From positions 1 through 64,000 of the forward strand of contig NZ_CADFDU010000022.1 of assembly GCF_902833045.1 (NCBI RefSeq): a stretch of 64,000 nucleotides of DNA. The letters run 5' to 3'. The DNA comes from Burkholderia sp. BCC0322. Its GTDB lineage: Bacteria; Pseudomonadota; Gammaproteobacteria; Burkholderiales; Burkholderiaceae. Below are positions 40,945 to 51,560 of this stretch, one piece after another (position 1 is the stretch's first letter; each line of letters begins with the position of its first letter). The notes below the pieces were generated by a model. That model saw nothing but the letters and a program-made list of their open reading frames with translations, searched no databases and was not told the origin of the DNA. The position numbers were made by a program, and so were the translations under genes.

Positions 40945-41676
40945 ATGAAACGAAAACTGGCCATTACGGGGGCCGCAGCGCTCGCATTCACGTTTGCGGG
41001 CGGTACGGCACATGCACAATCCGCAGGTGATTTCTACGTCAGCACCGGCTGGCTGCACCTGTCACCGCAGGACAGCAGCGATCCGCTGTTCCTGTATGGC
41101 GTCGGCGGCACGCCCATCAACCAATCGATTCCCAACACGGGCGCCGGCATCAACGACGCCGATACGCTCGGGCTCGCCGCTGGCTACTTCGTCACCGACC
41201 ACATCTCCACCGAGCTCGTGATGGGGATACCGCCGAAGTTCGACATTACCGGCAAGGGTCAGTTCGACAAGTTCGGCGTACTCGGCCGTGCGTACCAGTG
41301 GAGCCCCGCCGTATTGCTTCGCTACCACTTCAACGACGCCAACGCGAAGTTCCGTCCGTATGTCGGCGTCGGCGCGACGTACGTCTGGTTCACCGGCGCA
41401 AAGATCACGAACAGCAGCTTCGAGAACGGCGTGCTCGGCGGTCCGACCAGCGCTACGACCAGCAACCAGTGGGCGCCCGTGTTCAACGCCGGCTTCACGT
41501 ACAACTTCACGAAACACTGGTTCGCGGGCCTGTCGCTCTCGTACATCCCGGTCAGCGTGACCGCCACCTTCACGACGGCCCGCCGGACGCCGGTCGGCAC
41601 CCTGACCGAAACGTCGAAAGCGAAGATCTCCCTCAACCCGATCGTCACCTACCTGAACGTCGGTTACCGCTTCTAA
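40945..41676 (+). CDS. ompW: OmpW-family outer membrane protein
   Basis: 243 residues. Signal peptide MKRKLAITGAAALAFTFAGG...AHA cleaved about residue 24, then an 8-stranded barrel with alternating hydrophobic strands and a C-terminal aromatic residue (VGYRF), the outer-membrane insertion signal. The family blocks are AGYFVTDHISTELVMGIP and FRPYVGVGATYVWF. OmpW forms narrow hydrophobic channels. A strong GGAGGAG ribosome site precedes it. It is a single-gene unit with its own terminator. Confidence 0.92.
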   Translation: MKRKLAITGAAALAFTFAGGTAHAQSAGDFYVSTGWLHLSPQDSSDPLFLYGVGGTPINQSIPNTGAGINDADTLGLAAGYFVTDHISTELVMGIPPKFDITGKGQFDKFGVLGRAYQWSPAVLLRYHFNDANAKFRPYVGVGATYVWFTGAKITNSSFENGVLGGPTSATTSNQWAPVFNAGFTYNFTKHWFAGLSLSYIPVSVTATFTTARRTPVGTLTETSKAKISLNPIVTYLNVGYRF

Positions 41677-41757
41677 GCGTAGTCGAATATTTGGGGAATG
41701 GTTAATCCTGCTGCAATTTGTAGCGGAATTTTCGTGACGTAACGTCTCCACGATGCA

Positions 41758-41797
41758 AAACGCCCCGGCGGATTCCCGTCGGGGCGTCGTTTTTTTG
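41758..41797 (+). terminator. ompW terminator
   Basis: GC-rich stem ACGCCCCG/CGGGGCGT around GGCGGATTCCCGT, followed by TTTTTTT. It lies between ompW and convergent ugpQ. Confidence 0.85.
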
Positions 41798-41839
41798 TCT
41801 CAGGGTCTTCCCGCATCCACCATCGCGCGGGACCAGCCG

Positions 41840-42607
41840 CTACGCGATGTCGTCCAGCGCATCGGGGGGGATGAGGTCGATCCGGTCCGTGCAGACCGCG
41901 TCGACGCCCCAGCGCGCGAGTTCTCGCGCCCGTTCGAGGTCGTTCACCGTGTACACCAGGATGCGCAGCCCGGCTGCCTTGATCGCCCGCACGAGCGTTT
42001 CGTCGAGCTGTTTGTGGTCTGCATGCAACGAAACGCAGCCGAGCGCCCCGACGACTTGCGCATGCCAGTCGTCCGGCACCGCCTCGTAGAGCATCCCGCG
42101 CGGCAGCGCAGGCGCCGTCGCGCGCGCCTGTTGCAGCGCATCGAACGAGAACGACGACAGGAGCGGCGGGACCGCGGCATCACGCCAGTACACTGCCGCG
42201 TCGGCCGCCACGCGCTGCCCCGTCTCGCGCTCGCGCCCTGGGCACGGCTTGATCTCGACATTCGCGGCCAGCCCGTGCGCGATGCAGCGCGCCGCCGCCG
42301 CCTCGAGCGTCGGCATCCGCTCGCCCGCGAAACGCGTGTCGAGCCACGCACCCGCGTCGAGCGCGGCCAGCGCCGCATAACGCATGCCCGCCGCCGCGCC
42401 GTGACCGTTCGACGTGCGGTCGACCGTGTCGTCGTGCAGCAGGAACGTCACGTCGTCGGCCGACAGCTTCGCGTCGAACTCGACCATCCGGTGGCCGCGG
42501 CGCGCGCCCTCGTCGAGCGCGGCGAGCGTGTTCTCCGGTGCGAGCGTGCCGCCGCCGCGATGGGCGACGACGCGCGGATAGGGCCACCAGTCGGTACGGG
42601 TCGTCAT
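41840..42607 (-). CDS. ugpQ: Glycerophosphodiester phosphodiesterase UgpQ
   Basis: 255 residues, GDPD TIM barrel. The catalytic region is VVAHRGGGTLAPENTLAA, then VEFDAKLSADDVTFLLHDDTVDRTSNG, and NVEIKPCPG. It hydrolyses deacylated phospholipids to G3P plus alcohol. It has no signal peptide, so it acts in the cytosol on imported diesters. The start at 42607 is preferred over an ATG 13 codons upstream. It is last in ugpBAECQ. Confidence 0.93.
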   Translation of the reverse strand: MTTRTDWWPYPRVVAHRGGGTLAPENTLAALDEGARRGHRMVEFDAKLSADDVTFLLHDDTVDRTSNGHGAAAGMRYAALAALDAGAWLDTRFAGERMPTLEAAAARCIAHGLAANVEIKPCPGRERETGQRVAADAAVYWRDAAVPPLLSSFSFDALQQARATAPALPRGMLYEAVPDDWHAQVVGALGCVSLHADHKQLDETLVRAIKAAGLRILVYTVNDLERARELARWGVDAVCTDRIDLIPPDALDDIA

Positions 42608-42635
42608 CGTCGGTCTCTCGCCAAGGTCAGCAGGT

Positions 42636-43721
42636 TCAACCGGCACGCTTGCCGGTCTCGGGATCGAAGAAATGCAGCCGGTGCGCGGGCAGCGCCGCCG
42701 CCAGCGCCGCGCCGCGCGCGGGACGGTCCGCGTGCGGCAGGCGCACCGCGACGTCGTGATTGCCCCAGCGGCCGTGCGCGAGATTGTCCGCGCCGAGCAG
42801 CTCGCACGAATCGACCGGCAGCGTCGCCTGCGCGACGCCCGGCTGCGGCGTCATGTGCTCGGGACGCACGCCGAGCACCCAGTCGCGCCCGGTGGCGATC
42901 GTCGTGCCGATGCCGGGGGCGCCGGCGACCGGCAGCGCGGGGCCGCCACCCGCGACCGTAAACGTCGCGCCGTCGTCCGACAGCCGGCCGTGCATCAGGT
43001 TCATCGCGGGCGAGCCGATGAAGCCCGCGACGAACACCGTCGCCGGCTTCTCGTACACGTCGACCGGCGCACCGATCTGTTCCGCGTAGCCGCGATTCAT
43101 CACGATCACGCGCTGCGCGAGCGTCATCGCCTCGATCTGGTCGTGCGTCACGTAGACGCTCGTCGTCGCGAGCCGGGCATGCAACCGCTGGATCTCGAGC
43201 CGCATTTGTACGCGCAACTTCGCGTCGAGGTTCGACAACGGCTCGTCGAACAGGAACACCGACGGCTCGCGCACGATCGCGCGCCCCATCGCGACGCGCT
43301 GCCGCTGGCCGCCCGACAACTCGCGCGGCCGCCGCGCGAGCAGCGGCTCGAGTTCGAGGATCTTCGCGGCCGCCGCCACCCGCGAATCGATCGTCGTGCG
43401 CTCGATTCCGCGGATCTTCAGCCCGTAGCCCATGTTCTGCGCGACCGTCATGTGCGGGTACAACGCATAGTTCTGGAACACCATCGCGATGTCGCGATCC
43501 TTCGGCTCCAGTGCGTTGACGACGCGATCGCCGATCGCGATCTCGCCGTCCGTCACGCTCTCGAGCCCCGCGATCATCCGCAGCAACGTCGACTTGCCGC
43601 AGCCCGACGGGCCGACCAGCACGATGAATTCGCCGTCGGCGATCTCCACGTCGATGCCATGCAGCACGTGCTGCTTGCCGTCGTAGGATTTCCTGACGCC
43701 CTTCAAGCTCAGCGCAGCCAT
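42636..43721 (-). CDS. ugpC: sn-Glycerol-3-phosphate ABC transporter ATPase UgpC
   Basis: 361 residues of the MalK-type group. Walker [10 protein letters not shown] at 37-45, Q-loop [13 protein letters not shown], signature [15 protein letters not shown], Walker [13 protein letters not shown], followed by a C-terminal OB-type regulatory domain (about 240-361). The start [15 protein letters not shown] at 43721 gives the usual length. Confidence 0.95.
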   Translation of the reverse strand: MAALSLKGVRKSYDGKQHVLHGIDVEIADGEFIVLVGPSGCGKSTLLRMIAGLESVTDGEIAIGDRVVNALEPKDRDIAMVFQNYALYPHMTVAQNMGYGLKIRGIERTTIDSRVAAAAKILELEPLLARRPRELSGGQRQRVAMGRAIVREPSVFLFDEPLSNLDAKLRVQMRLEIQRLHARLATTSVYVTHDQIEAMTLAQRVIVMNRGYAEQIGAPVDVYEKPATVFVAGFIGSPAMNLMHGRLSDDGATFTVAGGGPALPVAGAPGIGTTIATGRDWVLGVRPEHMTPQPGVAQATLPVDSCELLGADNLAHGRWGNHDVAVRLPHADRPARGAALAAALPAHRLHFFDPETGKRAG

Positions 43722-43753
43722 TCTTGGTCTTTCTCCCGGTTGCCGTCCGTCAT

Positions 43754-44599
43754 TTATTTCTCGGAATCGACGAGGCCGCGCACGAACCAGCGCTGCATCG
43801 CCAGCACGACGACGAGCGGCGGGATCATCCCGAGCAGCGTCGCCGCCATCACGTATTGCCATTCGGTCGCGGCGTCGCCGCTCGCGATCATCGTCTTGAT
43901 GCCCACCACCGCCGTCGACAGCGACGCCTCCGTCGTGATCAGGATCGGCCACAGATACTGGTTCCAGCCGTAGATGAACGTGATCACGAACAGTGCCGCG
44001 ATGCTCGTCTTCGACAGCGGCAGCACGACGTCCCAGAAGAACCGCAGCGCCCCCGCACCGTCGATGCGCGCGGCGTCCATCAGCTCGTCGGGCAGCGTCA
44101 TGAAGAACTGGCGGAACAGGAACGTCGCGGTCGCCGAAGCGATCAGCGGCAGCGTGAGCCCTGCGTAGGTGTTCGTCAGGTGCAGCGTCGACACGACCTG
44201 CACGGTCGGGAAGATCCGCACTTCCACCGGCAGCATCAGCGTGACGAAGATCAGCCAGAACGCCGTGTTGCGGAACGGGAAGCGGAAATAGACGATCGCG
44301 TACGCGGACAGGATCGACACCGCGATCTTGCCCACCGCGATGCCGAGTGCCATCGCGAAGCTGTTCACGAGCAGGCGGCCGAACGGCGCCGTCGTGCCGC
44401 CGCTGCCGTGCCCCCAGATGTACGCGACGTTCTCGAACAGGTGCGTGCTCGGGACGAGCGACAGCGGCACCGTGAACACTTCCTGCGCGTTCATCGTCGC
44501 CGCGCAGAATGCGACGTACACGGGAAACACGATCAGCACGACGCCCGCGATCAGCACCGCGTGGCAGAACAGGTCGAAGCCCTTGCGATTTTCGATCAT
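43754..44599 (-). CDS. ugpE: sn-Glycerol-3-phosphate ABC transporter permease UgpE
   Basis: 281 residues, six membrane helices, with the EAA loop [20 protein letters not shown] that docks on UgpC. The start [16 protein letters not shown] at 44599 overlaps the ugpA stop as ATGA. Confidence 0.95.
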   Translation of the reverse strand: MIENRKGFDLFCHAVLIAGVVLIVFPVYVAFCAATMNAQEVFTVPLSLVPSTHLFENVAYIWGHGSGGTTAPFGRLLVNSFAMALGIAVGKIAVSILSAYAIVYFRFPFRNTAFWLIFVTLMLPVEVRIFPTVQVVSTLHLTNTYAGLTLPLIASATATFLFRQFFMTLPDELMDAARIDGAGALRFFWDVVLPLSKTSIAALFVITFIYGWNQYLWPILITTEASLSTAVVGIKTMIASGDAATEWQYVMAATLLGMIPPLVVVLAMQRWFVRGLVDSEK

Positions 44600-45480
44600 G
44601 CGTATTGCACCCTGCGTTCGACGAAGCGGAACTGGATCACCGTGAGCCCGACGACGATGATCATCAGCACGACCGACTGCGCGCCCGAGCTGCCGATATC
44701 GAGCCCCTGGAAGCCCTCCGCGAAGATCTTGTAGATCAGCGTCTTCGTGCTCTGCGCCGGGCCGCCGCCGGTGGCTGCGTCGATCACCGGGAAGGTGTCG
44801 AAGAACGCGTAGACGAGGTTCACGACCAGCAGGAAGAAGCTGGTGGGCGACAGCAGCGGCAGCACGATGTTGAAGAAGCGCCGCACCGGCCCGGCGCCGT
44901 CGATCGCCGCCGCCTCGATCAGCGAGCGCGGGATCGCCTGCAGACCCGCGTAGAAGAACAGGAAGTTGTAGCTCACCTGTTTCCACACCGACGCGAGCAC
45001 GACCAGGAACATCGCCTGGCCGCCGTTCAGCGCGTGGTTCCACACGATGCCGCTCTTCGCGAGCGCATAGGTGATCAGGCCGATGCTCGGGTTGAACAGG
45101 AACGCCCACAGCACGGCGGCGATCGTCGGGGCGACCGCGTACGGCCAGATCAGCAGCGTGCGATACACGCGCGCGCCGCGGATCACGCGATCGGCGCACG
45201 CGGCGAGGATCAGCGACACGACGAGCCCGCTCACCGTGACGAGCGAACTGAACACGAGCGTCGTGCGGAACGAATCGAGATACAGCGGATCGGCGAACAG
45301 GTGCGTGAAGTTCGCGAGGCCGACGAATTCGCTCGACGTGCCGAACGCATCCTGCATCTGCGTCGACTGCCACAGCGCAACGCCAGCCGGCCACAGGAAG
45401 AACACGGCGGTGATCGCGAGCTGCGGCGCGATCAGCAGGTACGGCAACAGGCTCGTACCGAAACGGGAACGGGATTGCAT
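44596..45480 (-). CDS. ugpA: sn-Glycerol-3-phosphate ABC transporter permease UgpA
   Basis: 294 residues, six membrane helices, EAA loop [19 protein letters not shown]. It pairs with UgpE. It is 102 bases downstream of ugpB, and that gap holds a long hairpin. Confidence 0.95.
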   Translation of the reverse strand: MQSRSRFGTSLLPYLLIAPQLAITAVFFLWPAGVALWQSTQMQDAFGTSSEFVGLANFTHLFADPLYLDSFRTTLVFSSLVTVSGLVVSLILAACADRVIRGARVYRTLLIWPYAVAPTIAAVLWAFLFNPSIGLITYALAKSGIVWNHALNGGQAMFLVVLASVWKQVSYNFLFFYAGLQAIPRSLIEAAAIDGAGPVRRFFNIVLPLLSPTSFFLLVVNLVYAFFDTFPVIDAATGGGPAQSTKTLIYKIFAEGFQGLDIGSSGAQSVVLMIIVVGLTVIQFRFVERRVQYA

Positions 45481-45515
45481 CGCGGATATCCGGTCAGGCG
45501 CAACGGAAAGGGGCT

Positions 45516-45568
45516 GTGCCGCCGGCCGGCGCGCGCATCCGTACAGGATGCGACGCGGCCGGCGGCAC
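45516..45568 (-). repeat. Long hairpin between ugpB and ugpA
   Basis: The arms GTGCCGCCGGCC (45516-45527) and GGCCGGCGGCAC (45557-45568) are perfectly complementary, and an inner stem CGCATCC/GGATGCG continues it around a 5-base loop. There is no U-run. Such hairpins after a binding-protein gene commonly protect its mRNA, giving more binding protein than permease. Confidence 0.75.
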
Positions 45569-45582
45569 GGTGCGATGCGGGC

Positions 45583-46917
45583 TCAGCCGCCCGACTTCTC
45601 GAAGCGGCGCAGCAGTTCGTCGCCGCGCGACGCGGCCGAATCGAGCGCGTCCTTCGGCGACTTCTTCTGCGCCCAGACCTGTTCGAACTCCTCGTCGACC
45701 ACCGTGCGGATCTGCGGCATGTTGCCCAGGCGCAGCCCCTTCGTGTACGGCAGCGGCGGCTTGTTCAGCATCTGCTTGATCGCGGTTTCGGCGCTCGGAT
45801 TCTTCGCGTAGAAGCCCTGCTGGCGCGTGAGGTCGTACGCGGCGGTCGTCACCGGCAGGTAGCCCGTGTCCTGGTGCCACTTCGCGGCGACCGCCGGCGA
45901 GGCCAGGTACGCGAGGAATTTCGCGACGCCCTTGTAGGTCGCCGGATCCTTGCCGGCCAGCACCCACAGGCTCGCGCCGCCGATGATCGCATTCTGCGGC
46001 GCGCCCTTCACGTTCGCGTCGTACGGCATCATGCCCGTGCCGTAGCTGAACTTCGCGAACTTCTGCACGTTCGCGAGCGCGCCCGACGACGTCGTCATGA
46101 TCCCGCAGTCGCCACTGTAGAACTTCGCCGACGCTTCATCCTTGCGGCCCGCGTAAGTGAACGTGCCGTCCTTCGCCATCTGCTGCAGGAACGAGATGTG
46201 CGCGATCTGCTGCGGCTTGTTGAATTCGAGCACCGCGTCGGTGCCGTCGAAGCCGTTGTTGCGGCTCGCGAACGGCAGCCCGTGCCAGGCACTGTAGTTC
46301 TCGAGCTGAATCCAGCCCTGCCAGCCGGTCGTGAAGCCGCATGCCATTCCCGACTTGCGCAGTTTTTCTGCATCGGCCTGCACGTCGGCCCACGTCTTCG
46401 GCGGCTGGTTCGGATCGAGGCCGGCCTTCTTGAACGCGTCCTTGTTGTAGTACAGCACCGGCGTCGAGCTGTTGAACGGCATCGATACGAGATGGCCCGT
46501 CTTCGCGTCGCTGTAGTAACTCGCGATGGTCGGCACGAACGCCTTTTCGTCGAGCGGCACGCCGGCCTGCTTGAACACGTCGTAGACAGGCACGACGGCC
46601 TTCTTCGCCTGCATCATCGTGGCCGTGCCGACTTCATAGACCTGGAGGATCGCCGGCGCGTTGCCGCTGCGATAGGCGGCGATGCCGGCCGCGAGCGCCT
46701 GATCGTAGGTGCCCTTGAAGACCGGCACGATCTTGTAGTCGCTCTGCGACGCATTGAACTGGTCGGCAATCGCGTTGACCCGCTCGCCGAGCGCGGCTTC
46801 CATCGCATGCCAGAACTGGATTTCCGTCGCGGCTAGCGCCACGTGCTGCACCCCGAACATCAGCGCGCCGCCGAGCGCGATAGAACGAACCAGTGTCCCC
46901 GCAGGCTTCTTCTTCAT
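45583..46917 (-). CDS. ugpB: sn-Glycerol-3-phosphate-binding protein UgpB
   Basis: 444 residues. Signal peptide of about 29 residues ([20 protein letters not shown]...ALAA). The mature protein is a family 1 solute-binding fold, with [20 protein letters not shown] at its start and [13 protein letters not shown]-like ligand loop ([21 protein letters not shown]). It captures G3P and glycerophosphodiesters in the periplasm. The ribosome site GGAGAGAGG precedes the ATG, and it is first in the operon. Confidence 0.95.
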   Translation of the reverse strand: MKKKPAGTLVRSIALGGALMFGVQHVALAATEIQFWHAMEAALGERVNAIADQFNASQSDYKIVPVFKGTYDQALAAGIAAYRSGNAPAILQVYEVGTATMMQAKKAVVPVYDVFKQAGVPLDEKAFVPTIASYYSDAKTGHLVSMPFNSSTPVLYYNKDAFKKAGLDPNQPPKTWADVQADAEKLRKSGMACGFTTGWQGWIQLENYSAWHGLPFASRNNGFDGTDAVLEFNKPQQIAHISFLQQMAKDGTFTYAGRKDEASAKFYSGDCGIMTTSSGALANVQKFAKFSYGTGMMPYDANVKGAPQNAIIGGASLWVLAGKDPATYKGVAKFLAYLASPAVAAKWHQDTGYLPVTTAAYDLTRQQGFYAKNPSAETAIKQMLNKPPLPYTKGLRLGNMPQIRTVVDEEFEQVWAQKKSPKDALDSAASRGDELLRRFEKSGG

Positions 46918-46990
46918 CGACCTCTCTCCTATGAAAACGTTACCAACAGCGTGTGCAACATTCTCGTCGCCATTGAACCGGCGAAGTCTA

Positions 46991-47007
46991 GTGATCGTTT
47001 GTGACAG
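46991..47007 (-). promoter_or_regulatory. Possible Pho box upstream of ugpB
   Basis: On the minus strand CTGTCACAAACGATCAC resembles two imperfect CTGTCAC-type half-sites, 74 bases before ugpB and directly after the dgt stop. ugp operons are classically PhoB-activated, but the second half-site is weak and its spacing is 10 rather than 11 bases. Confidence 0.35.
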
Positions 47008-48216
47008 TCAGTTGTCGCTCATGACGAACAGGCGCTGATACTCCTTCAGCGCGAAGCGGTCGGTCATGCCGGCGATGTAGTGCGCGACGAGGCGCGGCTG
47101 CTGCGCGGTGTCGTCGGACTGGTACGGCGGCGGCAGCAGGCGCGGATCGTCGATGAATGCATCGAACAGCCCGGTGACGACACGCTGCGCCTTGCTCGCC
47201 ATGCGCATGACCTTGTAGTGGCGATAGAGGTTCTTGAAGAGGAAACGCTTGAGGGCGGCTGCCTGCGCAGCAACCGTTTCGCTGTGCGACACGAGCGGCG
47301 GCGCGGCGCGCACGTCATCAAGCGACGCGGGCGCGACGCGCGCGAGATTGCGCGTCGTCTCGTCGATCAGGTCGACGATCAGCGTGTTGATGATGCGGCG
47401 CACCGTCTCGTGCACGAGACGGCGGCCTTCGAGGTGCGGGAATTCGGCGAGCGCGGCCTCGAAGTGGCGCTGCCACAGCTCGACTTCCGCGAGTTGCTCG
47501 ATCGTGATCAGGCCGGAACGCAGGCCGTCGTCGACATCGTGGTTGTTGTACGCGATCTCGTCCGCGATGTTGGCGAGCTGCGCTTCGAGCGACGGCTGGC
47601 GGCCCTGCAGGAAGCGCTCGCCGAGCGCGCCGAGCTTGCGCGCATTCTCGCGCGAGCAGTGCTTCAGGATGCCTTCGCGCGTTTCGAAGCACAGGTTCAG
47701 CCCGTTGAACGCGCCGTAGTGCTCCTCGAGCTCGTCGACGACTGCCAGGCTCTGCAGGTTGTGCTCGAAGCCGCCATGCTCGCGCATGCAGGCATTCAGC
47801 GCGTCCTGCCCGGCATGGCCGAACGGCGTATGGCCGAGATCGTGCGCGAGCGAGATCGCCTCGACGAGATCCTCGTTCAGGCGCAGGTTGCGCGCGACCG
47901 AGCGCGCGATCTGCGCGACTTCGAGGCTGTGCGTGAGGCGGGTGCGGAACAGGTCGCCTTCGTGATTGACGAAGACCTGCGTCTTGTATTCGAGACGGCG
48001 AAACGCGGTCGAATGAACGATGCGGTCGCGGTCGCGCTGGAATTCGGTGCGCGCCGCCGGCGGTGTTTCCGGATGGCGGCGGCCGCGCGACTGCGATGCG
48101 TGTGCGGCATACGGGGCGAGATGGGCTTCCAGCGCCGCCAGCGTCGGCGGCTCGGCCACCGGCGCAACGGATGCGCGGCCGGCTTCGGGCAATGTGCTGC
48201 TGGATGTCTCGCTCAC
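47008..48216 (-). CDS. dgt: dGTPase-like deoxyguanosinetriphosphate triphosphohydrolase
   Basis: 402 residues of the HD superfamily. The metal ligands are His96 ([11 protein letters not shown]) and His125-Asp126 ([11 protein letters not shown]), with a later Asp in [16 protein letters not shown]. These enzymes cut dNTPs to nucleoside and triphosphate. The N-terminal ~50 residues are low-complexity. It follows aroB at short distance in the conserved aroK-aroB-dgt order. Confidence 0.93.
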   Translation of the reverse strand: MSETSSSTLPEAGRASVAPVAEPPTLAALEAHLAPYAAHASQSRGRRHPETPPAARTEFQRDRDRIVHSTAFRRLEYKTQVFVNHEGDLFRTRLTHSLEVAQIARSVARNLRLNEDLVEAISLAHDLGHTPFGHAGQDALNACMREHGGFEHNLQSLAVVDELEEHYGAFNGLNLCFETREGILKHCSRENARKLGALGERFLQGRQPSLEAQLANIADEIAYNNHDVDDGLRSGLITIEQLAEVELWQRHFEAALAEFPHLEGRRLVHETVRRIINTLIVDLIDETTRNLARVAPASLDDVRAAPPLVSHSETVAAQAAALKRFLFKNLYRHYKVMRMASKAQRVVTGLFDAFIDDPRLLPPPYQSDDTAQQPRLVAHYIAGMTDRFALKEYQRLFVMSDN

Positions 48217-48257
48217 GTGTCCTCCAGGTCAGGGGCGCCGGGGCATCCGGGCGGCCG

Positions 48258-49337
48258 TTAGCAGGTCGTCTGTGCCAGTGTAGCGGACACGGCTTCGTCG
48301 GGCGCCTGCGTGATCAACGTATCGCCGAATCGCTTCAGCAGGATGAACTTGATCGCACCGGCCTCGGCCTTCTTGTCGACGCGCATCAGGTCCATGTAGC
48401 GCGTGTCGCCGAGCGCGGGCCCGCGGGTCGGCAGGTGCGCGGCCGCGATCACCGCATCGAGGCGCTGCCGCGACGCTTCGTCGAGCAGGCCGAGCCGCAC
48501 CGACAGGTCACCCGCCATCACCATCCCGCAGCCGACCGCCTCGCCGTGCAGCCACTCGCCGTAGCCGAGCCCGGCCTCGATCGCGTGGCCGAACGTGTGG
48601 CCGAAGTTCAGGATCGCGCGCAGGCCGCCTTCGCGTTCGTCGGCCGCCACCACGCTCGCCTTGATCTCGCACGAGCGCTTCACCGCGTGTGCGAGCGCAG
48701 CCGGGTCGCGACGGTTGAGCGCGTCGACGTTCGCCTCGATCCAGTCGAAGAATTCAGCATCGGCAATCGCGCCGGTCTTGATGATCTCGGCGACGCCGGC
48801 CGCCAGTTCGCGGTCGGGCAGGGTCGTCAGCGCGCCAATGTCGGCGATCACGGCCTGCGGCTGGTAGAACGCGCCGATCATGTTCTTGCCGAGCGGGTGG
48901 TTGATGCCCGTCTTGCCGCCGACCGACGAGTCGACCTGCGACAGCAGCGTCGTCGGCACCTGGATGAACGGCACGCCGCGCATGTAGCACGCGGCCGCAA
49001 AGCCCGTCATGTCGCCGATCACGCCGCCGCCGAGCGCGACGAGCGTCGTCTTGCGGTCCGCGCGGTCGGTCAGCAGGCCGTCGAAGATCAGGTTCAGCGT
49101 TTCCCAGTTCTTGTACGCCTCGCCGTCCGGCAGCACGACCGTCGACACACGCTTGCCGAGCGGCGCGAGCGCCGCGCGCAGCGCGTCGCCGTAGAGCGGA
49201 TCGACCGTCGTGTTCGTGACGATCGTGACGGACGAGCCCTTGATATGAGGCGCGAACAGTTCGGCGCGGCCGAACAGGCCGGCGCCAATGTGAATCGGAT
49301 AGGCGCGGTCGCCCAGATCGACGTTGACAGTAATCAT
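48258..49337 (-). CDS. aroB: 3-Dehydroquinate synthase AroB
   Basis: 359 residues. It closes DAHP to 3-dehydroquinate using NAD and zinc. NAD loop [15 protein letters not shown], substrate lysines in [21 protein letters not shown], and the zinc histidines in [13 protein letters not shown] and [13 protein letters not shown]. The start [15 protein letters not shown] at 49337 overlaps the aroK stop as ATGA. Confidence 0.96.
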   Translation of the reverse strand: MITVNVDLGDRAYPIHIGAGLFGRAELFAPHIKGSSVTIVTNTTVDPLYGDALRAALAPLGKRVSTVVLPDGEAYKNWETLNLIFDGLLTDRADRKTTLVALGGGVIGDMTGFAAACYMRGVPFIQVPTTLLSQVDSSVGGKTGINHPLGKNMIGAFYQPQAVIADIGALTTLPDRELAAGVAEIIKTGAIADAEFFDWIEANVDALNRRDPAALAHAVKRSCEIKASVVAADEREGGLRAILNFGHTFGHAIEAGLGYGEWLHGEAVGCGMVMAGDLSVRLGLLDEASRQRLDAVIAAAHLPTRGPALGDTRYMDLMRVDKKAEAGAIKFILLKRFGDTLITQAPDEAVSATLAQTTC

Positions 49338-49888
49338 GCTTGTAGCGGCTTGGCAATGACGCCCGCCAGTTCGAGTTGCATCAACACCATGTTGACGAGA
49401 CCGTTGACCGACGGACGGCCGGTCTCGATGACGAAATCCGCGCATTCGCGGTACAGCGGATCGCGCACCTCGTAGAGCGCTTCGAGACGCCCTTTCGGAT
49501 CTTCGGTCTGCAGCAACGGGCGGTTCTTGTCCTTGCGCGTGCGCAGCCACAGATCGTGCGGATTGGCGCGCAGGTAGACGACGATGCCGTGGCTTTTCAG
49601 GCAGTCGCGGTTTTCCGGGCGCAGCACCGCGCCGCCGCCCGTCGCGAGCACGATGTTCTCGCGCTGCGTGAGATCGGCGATCACCTGCGTTTCGCGATCG
49701 CGAAACCCGGCCTCGCCCTCCAGCTCGAAGATCACCGGAATGCGTGCGCCCGTGCGGGCCTCGATTTCGTGGTCGGAGTCGAAGAACGTCCTGTCGAGAC
49801 GACGCGCGACCGCACGGCCCACGGTGGTCTTACCCGCTCCCATAAGGCCGACGAAAAATACGTTTGCATGTGGGTCCCGCGCTTGCAA
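49334..49888 (-). CDS. aroK: Shikimate kinase AroK
   Basis: 184 residues from a TTG start at 49888. That codon has AGAGGAAG six bases upstream and gives (M)[16 protein letters not shown], the length and N-terminus expected for Burkholderia AroK. Starting at an upstream ATG would add basic low-complexity residues and overlap pilQ. Walker A is GLMGAGKTT at 14-22; shikimate contacts are in [12 protein letters not shown] and ATGGGAVLR. It is coupled to aroB. Confidence 0.92.
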   Translation of the reverse strand: MQARDPHANVFFVGLMGAGKTTVGRAVARRLDRTFFDSDHEIEARTGARIPVIFELEGEAGFRDRETQVIADLTQRENIVLATGGGAVLRPENRDCLKSHGIVVYLRANPHDLWLRTRKDKNRPLLQTEDPKGRLEALYEVRDPLYRECADFVIETGRPSVNGLVNMVLMQLELAGVIAKPLQA

Positions 49889-49928
49889 CGGCTTCCTCTG
49901 CTTCAATCTTGCTGGTGTGTGGCGCAGC

Positions 49929-51560
49929 TTACTGGCAAAGCGGCTGCCTTGTCGAGCCTGCGCCGGCGGCTTCCGGCCCCGTTTTTTCGACATTCGCGCT
50001 GCCCGCGCCGCGCGCATCGCAGCGCGCATCGACGACGGTCGGCGTGATGAAGACGACCAGTTCGCTGCGCTGGTCGCGCTGCGCGCGATGCCGGAAAAGC
50101 GCGCCCAAAAACGGTATTTTGCCCAAGAGCGGGACGCGCGTCACATCGTTCCGGTTCAGCTGCTCATAGATCCCGCCGATCGCGACCGTCCCACCGTTCT
50201 CGACCTCGACGCGCGTCTGGACGTGCTTTGTATGGATCGCCGGGCCGGCCGCCGTCGGCTCGCCGATGCTGTCCTTCGTCACGTCCAGGTCGAGCACCAC
50301 GCGCCCGTCCGGCGTGATCTGCGGCTCGACCTCAAGCTTGAGCGTCGCCCGGCGGAACTGCACGCCGCTCACGCCGTTGCCGACCTTCGCCTGGTACGGC
50401 AGCTCCGAACCCTGTTCCACGATGGCCTTGACGCGATCGGCGGTCACCACGCGCGGGCTCGAAACGATCTGGCCCCGCCCCTGCGCCTCGAGCGCGCTCA
50501 GTTCGACATCGAGCACACGGCTGAGCGGCGCGGCGAACAGCGTGAAGCCGGCGGTTGCCGCTTCGAAGCCGCCGAGCGGCCGCGCAGCAAGGTCGAGCGC
50601 GTTGCGCGCGCCGGTCGTGAATGTGCCGCTCTCGCCCGACGGCGGCCGCTCCTGCGCCCGCAGCGCGACGCGTGCGCCGAGATTGCGCGAAAAACCCTGC
50701 TCGCCCTCGACGATGCGGGCCTCGATCCGGACCTGCCGCGACGGCCGGTCGATCGCATCGATCAGGCTCGCGATCTGGCCGAGACGCGGCGCGAGATCGG
50801 TGACGAACAGCAGGTTCGTACGCGGATCGGCCGCCGCGGCCCCACGCTTCGACAGCAGGCGCTGGCCGGTCGCGCCGGCCAGCAGCCGTTGCACGTCCTG
50901 CGCGCGCGGGTAGTGCAGCGCGAACGTACGGCTCGCAAGCGGCTCCAGATCGGCAGCCCGCGCGTGCATTTCGAAGCGCTCGCGTTCGCGCGCGGCCAGC
51001 TCGGCCGCCGGCGTGACCCATATCACGTTGCCCCGCCGGGACATCGCGAGCCCGTGCGTATCGAGCAGCGTGTCAAAGGCATCGCGCCAAGGCACATTGT
51101 TCAGACGTAACGTGACGGTGCCACGCACCTGCTCGCCGACGACGATATTGAGTCCGGTGAAGCGGGCGAACGCGTCGAATGCGGCCGCGAGCCCCGCCCC
51201 CTGCAGATTCAGCGAGATCCGCCGTGCGTCGTCCGCATCGCCCGGGTGTCGGGCAGCAGCGTCGGCCATCCGGGCCGGCGGCGCCAACGGGATCGGCGGC
51301 CCCTCCAGCCCGGGTGCCGGGGTGGCGGCCTCCGCCTGAAGCGCCGCGCGAGCCGCCTGGTCGAACGGAGGCTGGCCGGCCGCCGTCGATACGGCGTTGT
51401 CCGCACCGTCCACCGCACCGTGCGGCAGCGGCAGGCTCGGAACCGGCATATCCATCGCCGCTGCAGGCCAGACGGCCGGCAGCGGCGGCAACGCGGCGCT
51501 TGCACCGGCCGCGCTCAATCCGGCCCAGACAGCAAGTGCCCGACATCCGGGTTTCATCAT
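49929..51560 (-). CDS. pilQ: PilQ/HofQ-type secretin
   Basis: 543 residues. A signal-like N-terminus is followed by a Pro/Ala-rich segment, an STN-type domain (about 110-180, [21 protein letters not shown]), an N1-type domain (about 210-275) and the secretin barrel (about 280-510), with [16 protein letters not shown] and [11 protein letters not shown] as family blocks. It lacks the AMIN domains that make typical PilQ 650-750 residues, so it is closer in size to HofQ/ComE-type secretins. It is coupled to the PilO-PilP gene by ATGA. Confidence 0.88.
   Translation of the reverse strand: MMKPGCRALAVWAGLSAAGASAALPPLPAVWPAAAMDMPVPSLPLPHGAVDGADNAVSTAAGQPPFDQAARAALQAEAATPAPGLEGPPIPLAPPARMADAAARHPGDADDARRISLNLQGAGLAAAFDAFARFTGLNIVVGEQVRGTVTLRLNNVPWRDAFDTLLDTHGLAMSRRGNVIWVTPAAELAARERERFEMHARAADLEPLASRTFALHYPRAQDVQRLLAGATGQRLLSKRGAAAADPRTNLLFVTDLAPRLGQIASLIDAIDRPSRQVRIEARIVEGEQGFSRNLGARVALRAQERPPSGESGTFTTGARNALDLAARPLGGFEAATAGFTLFAAPLSRVLDVELSALEAQGRGQIVSSPRVVTADRVKAIVEQGSELPYQAKVGNGVSGVQFRRATLKLEVEPQITPDGRVVLDLDVTKDSIGEPTAAGPAIHTKHVQTRVEVENGGTVAIGGIYEQLNRNDVTRVPLLGKIPFLGALFRHRAQRDQRSELVVFITPTVVDARCDARGAGSANVEKTGPEAAGAGSTRQPLCQ

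Noticed and set aside
49334-50029. A longer AroK starting at an upstream ATG
   Set aside because: It would add a basic low-complexity extension overlapping pilQ, whereas the TTG at 49888 has a good ribosome site and gives the family length.
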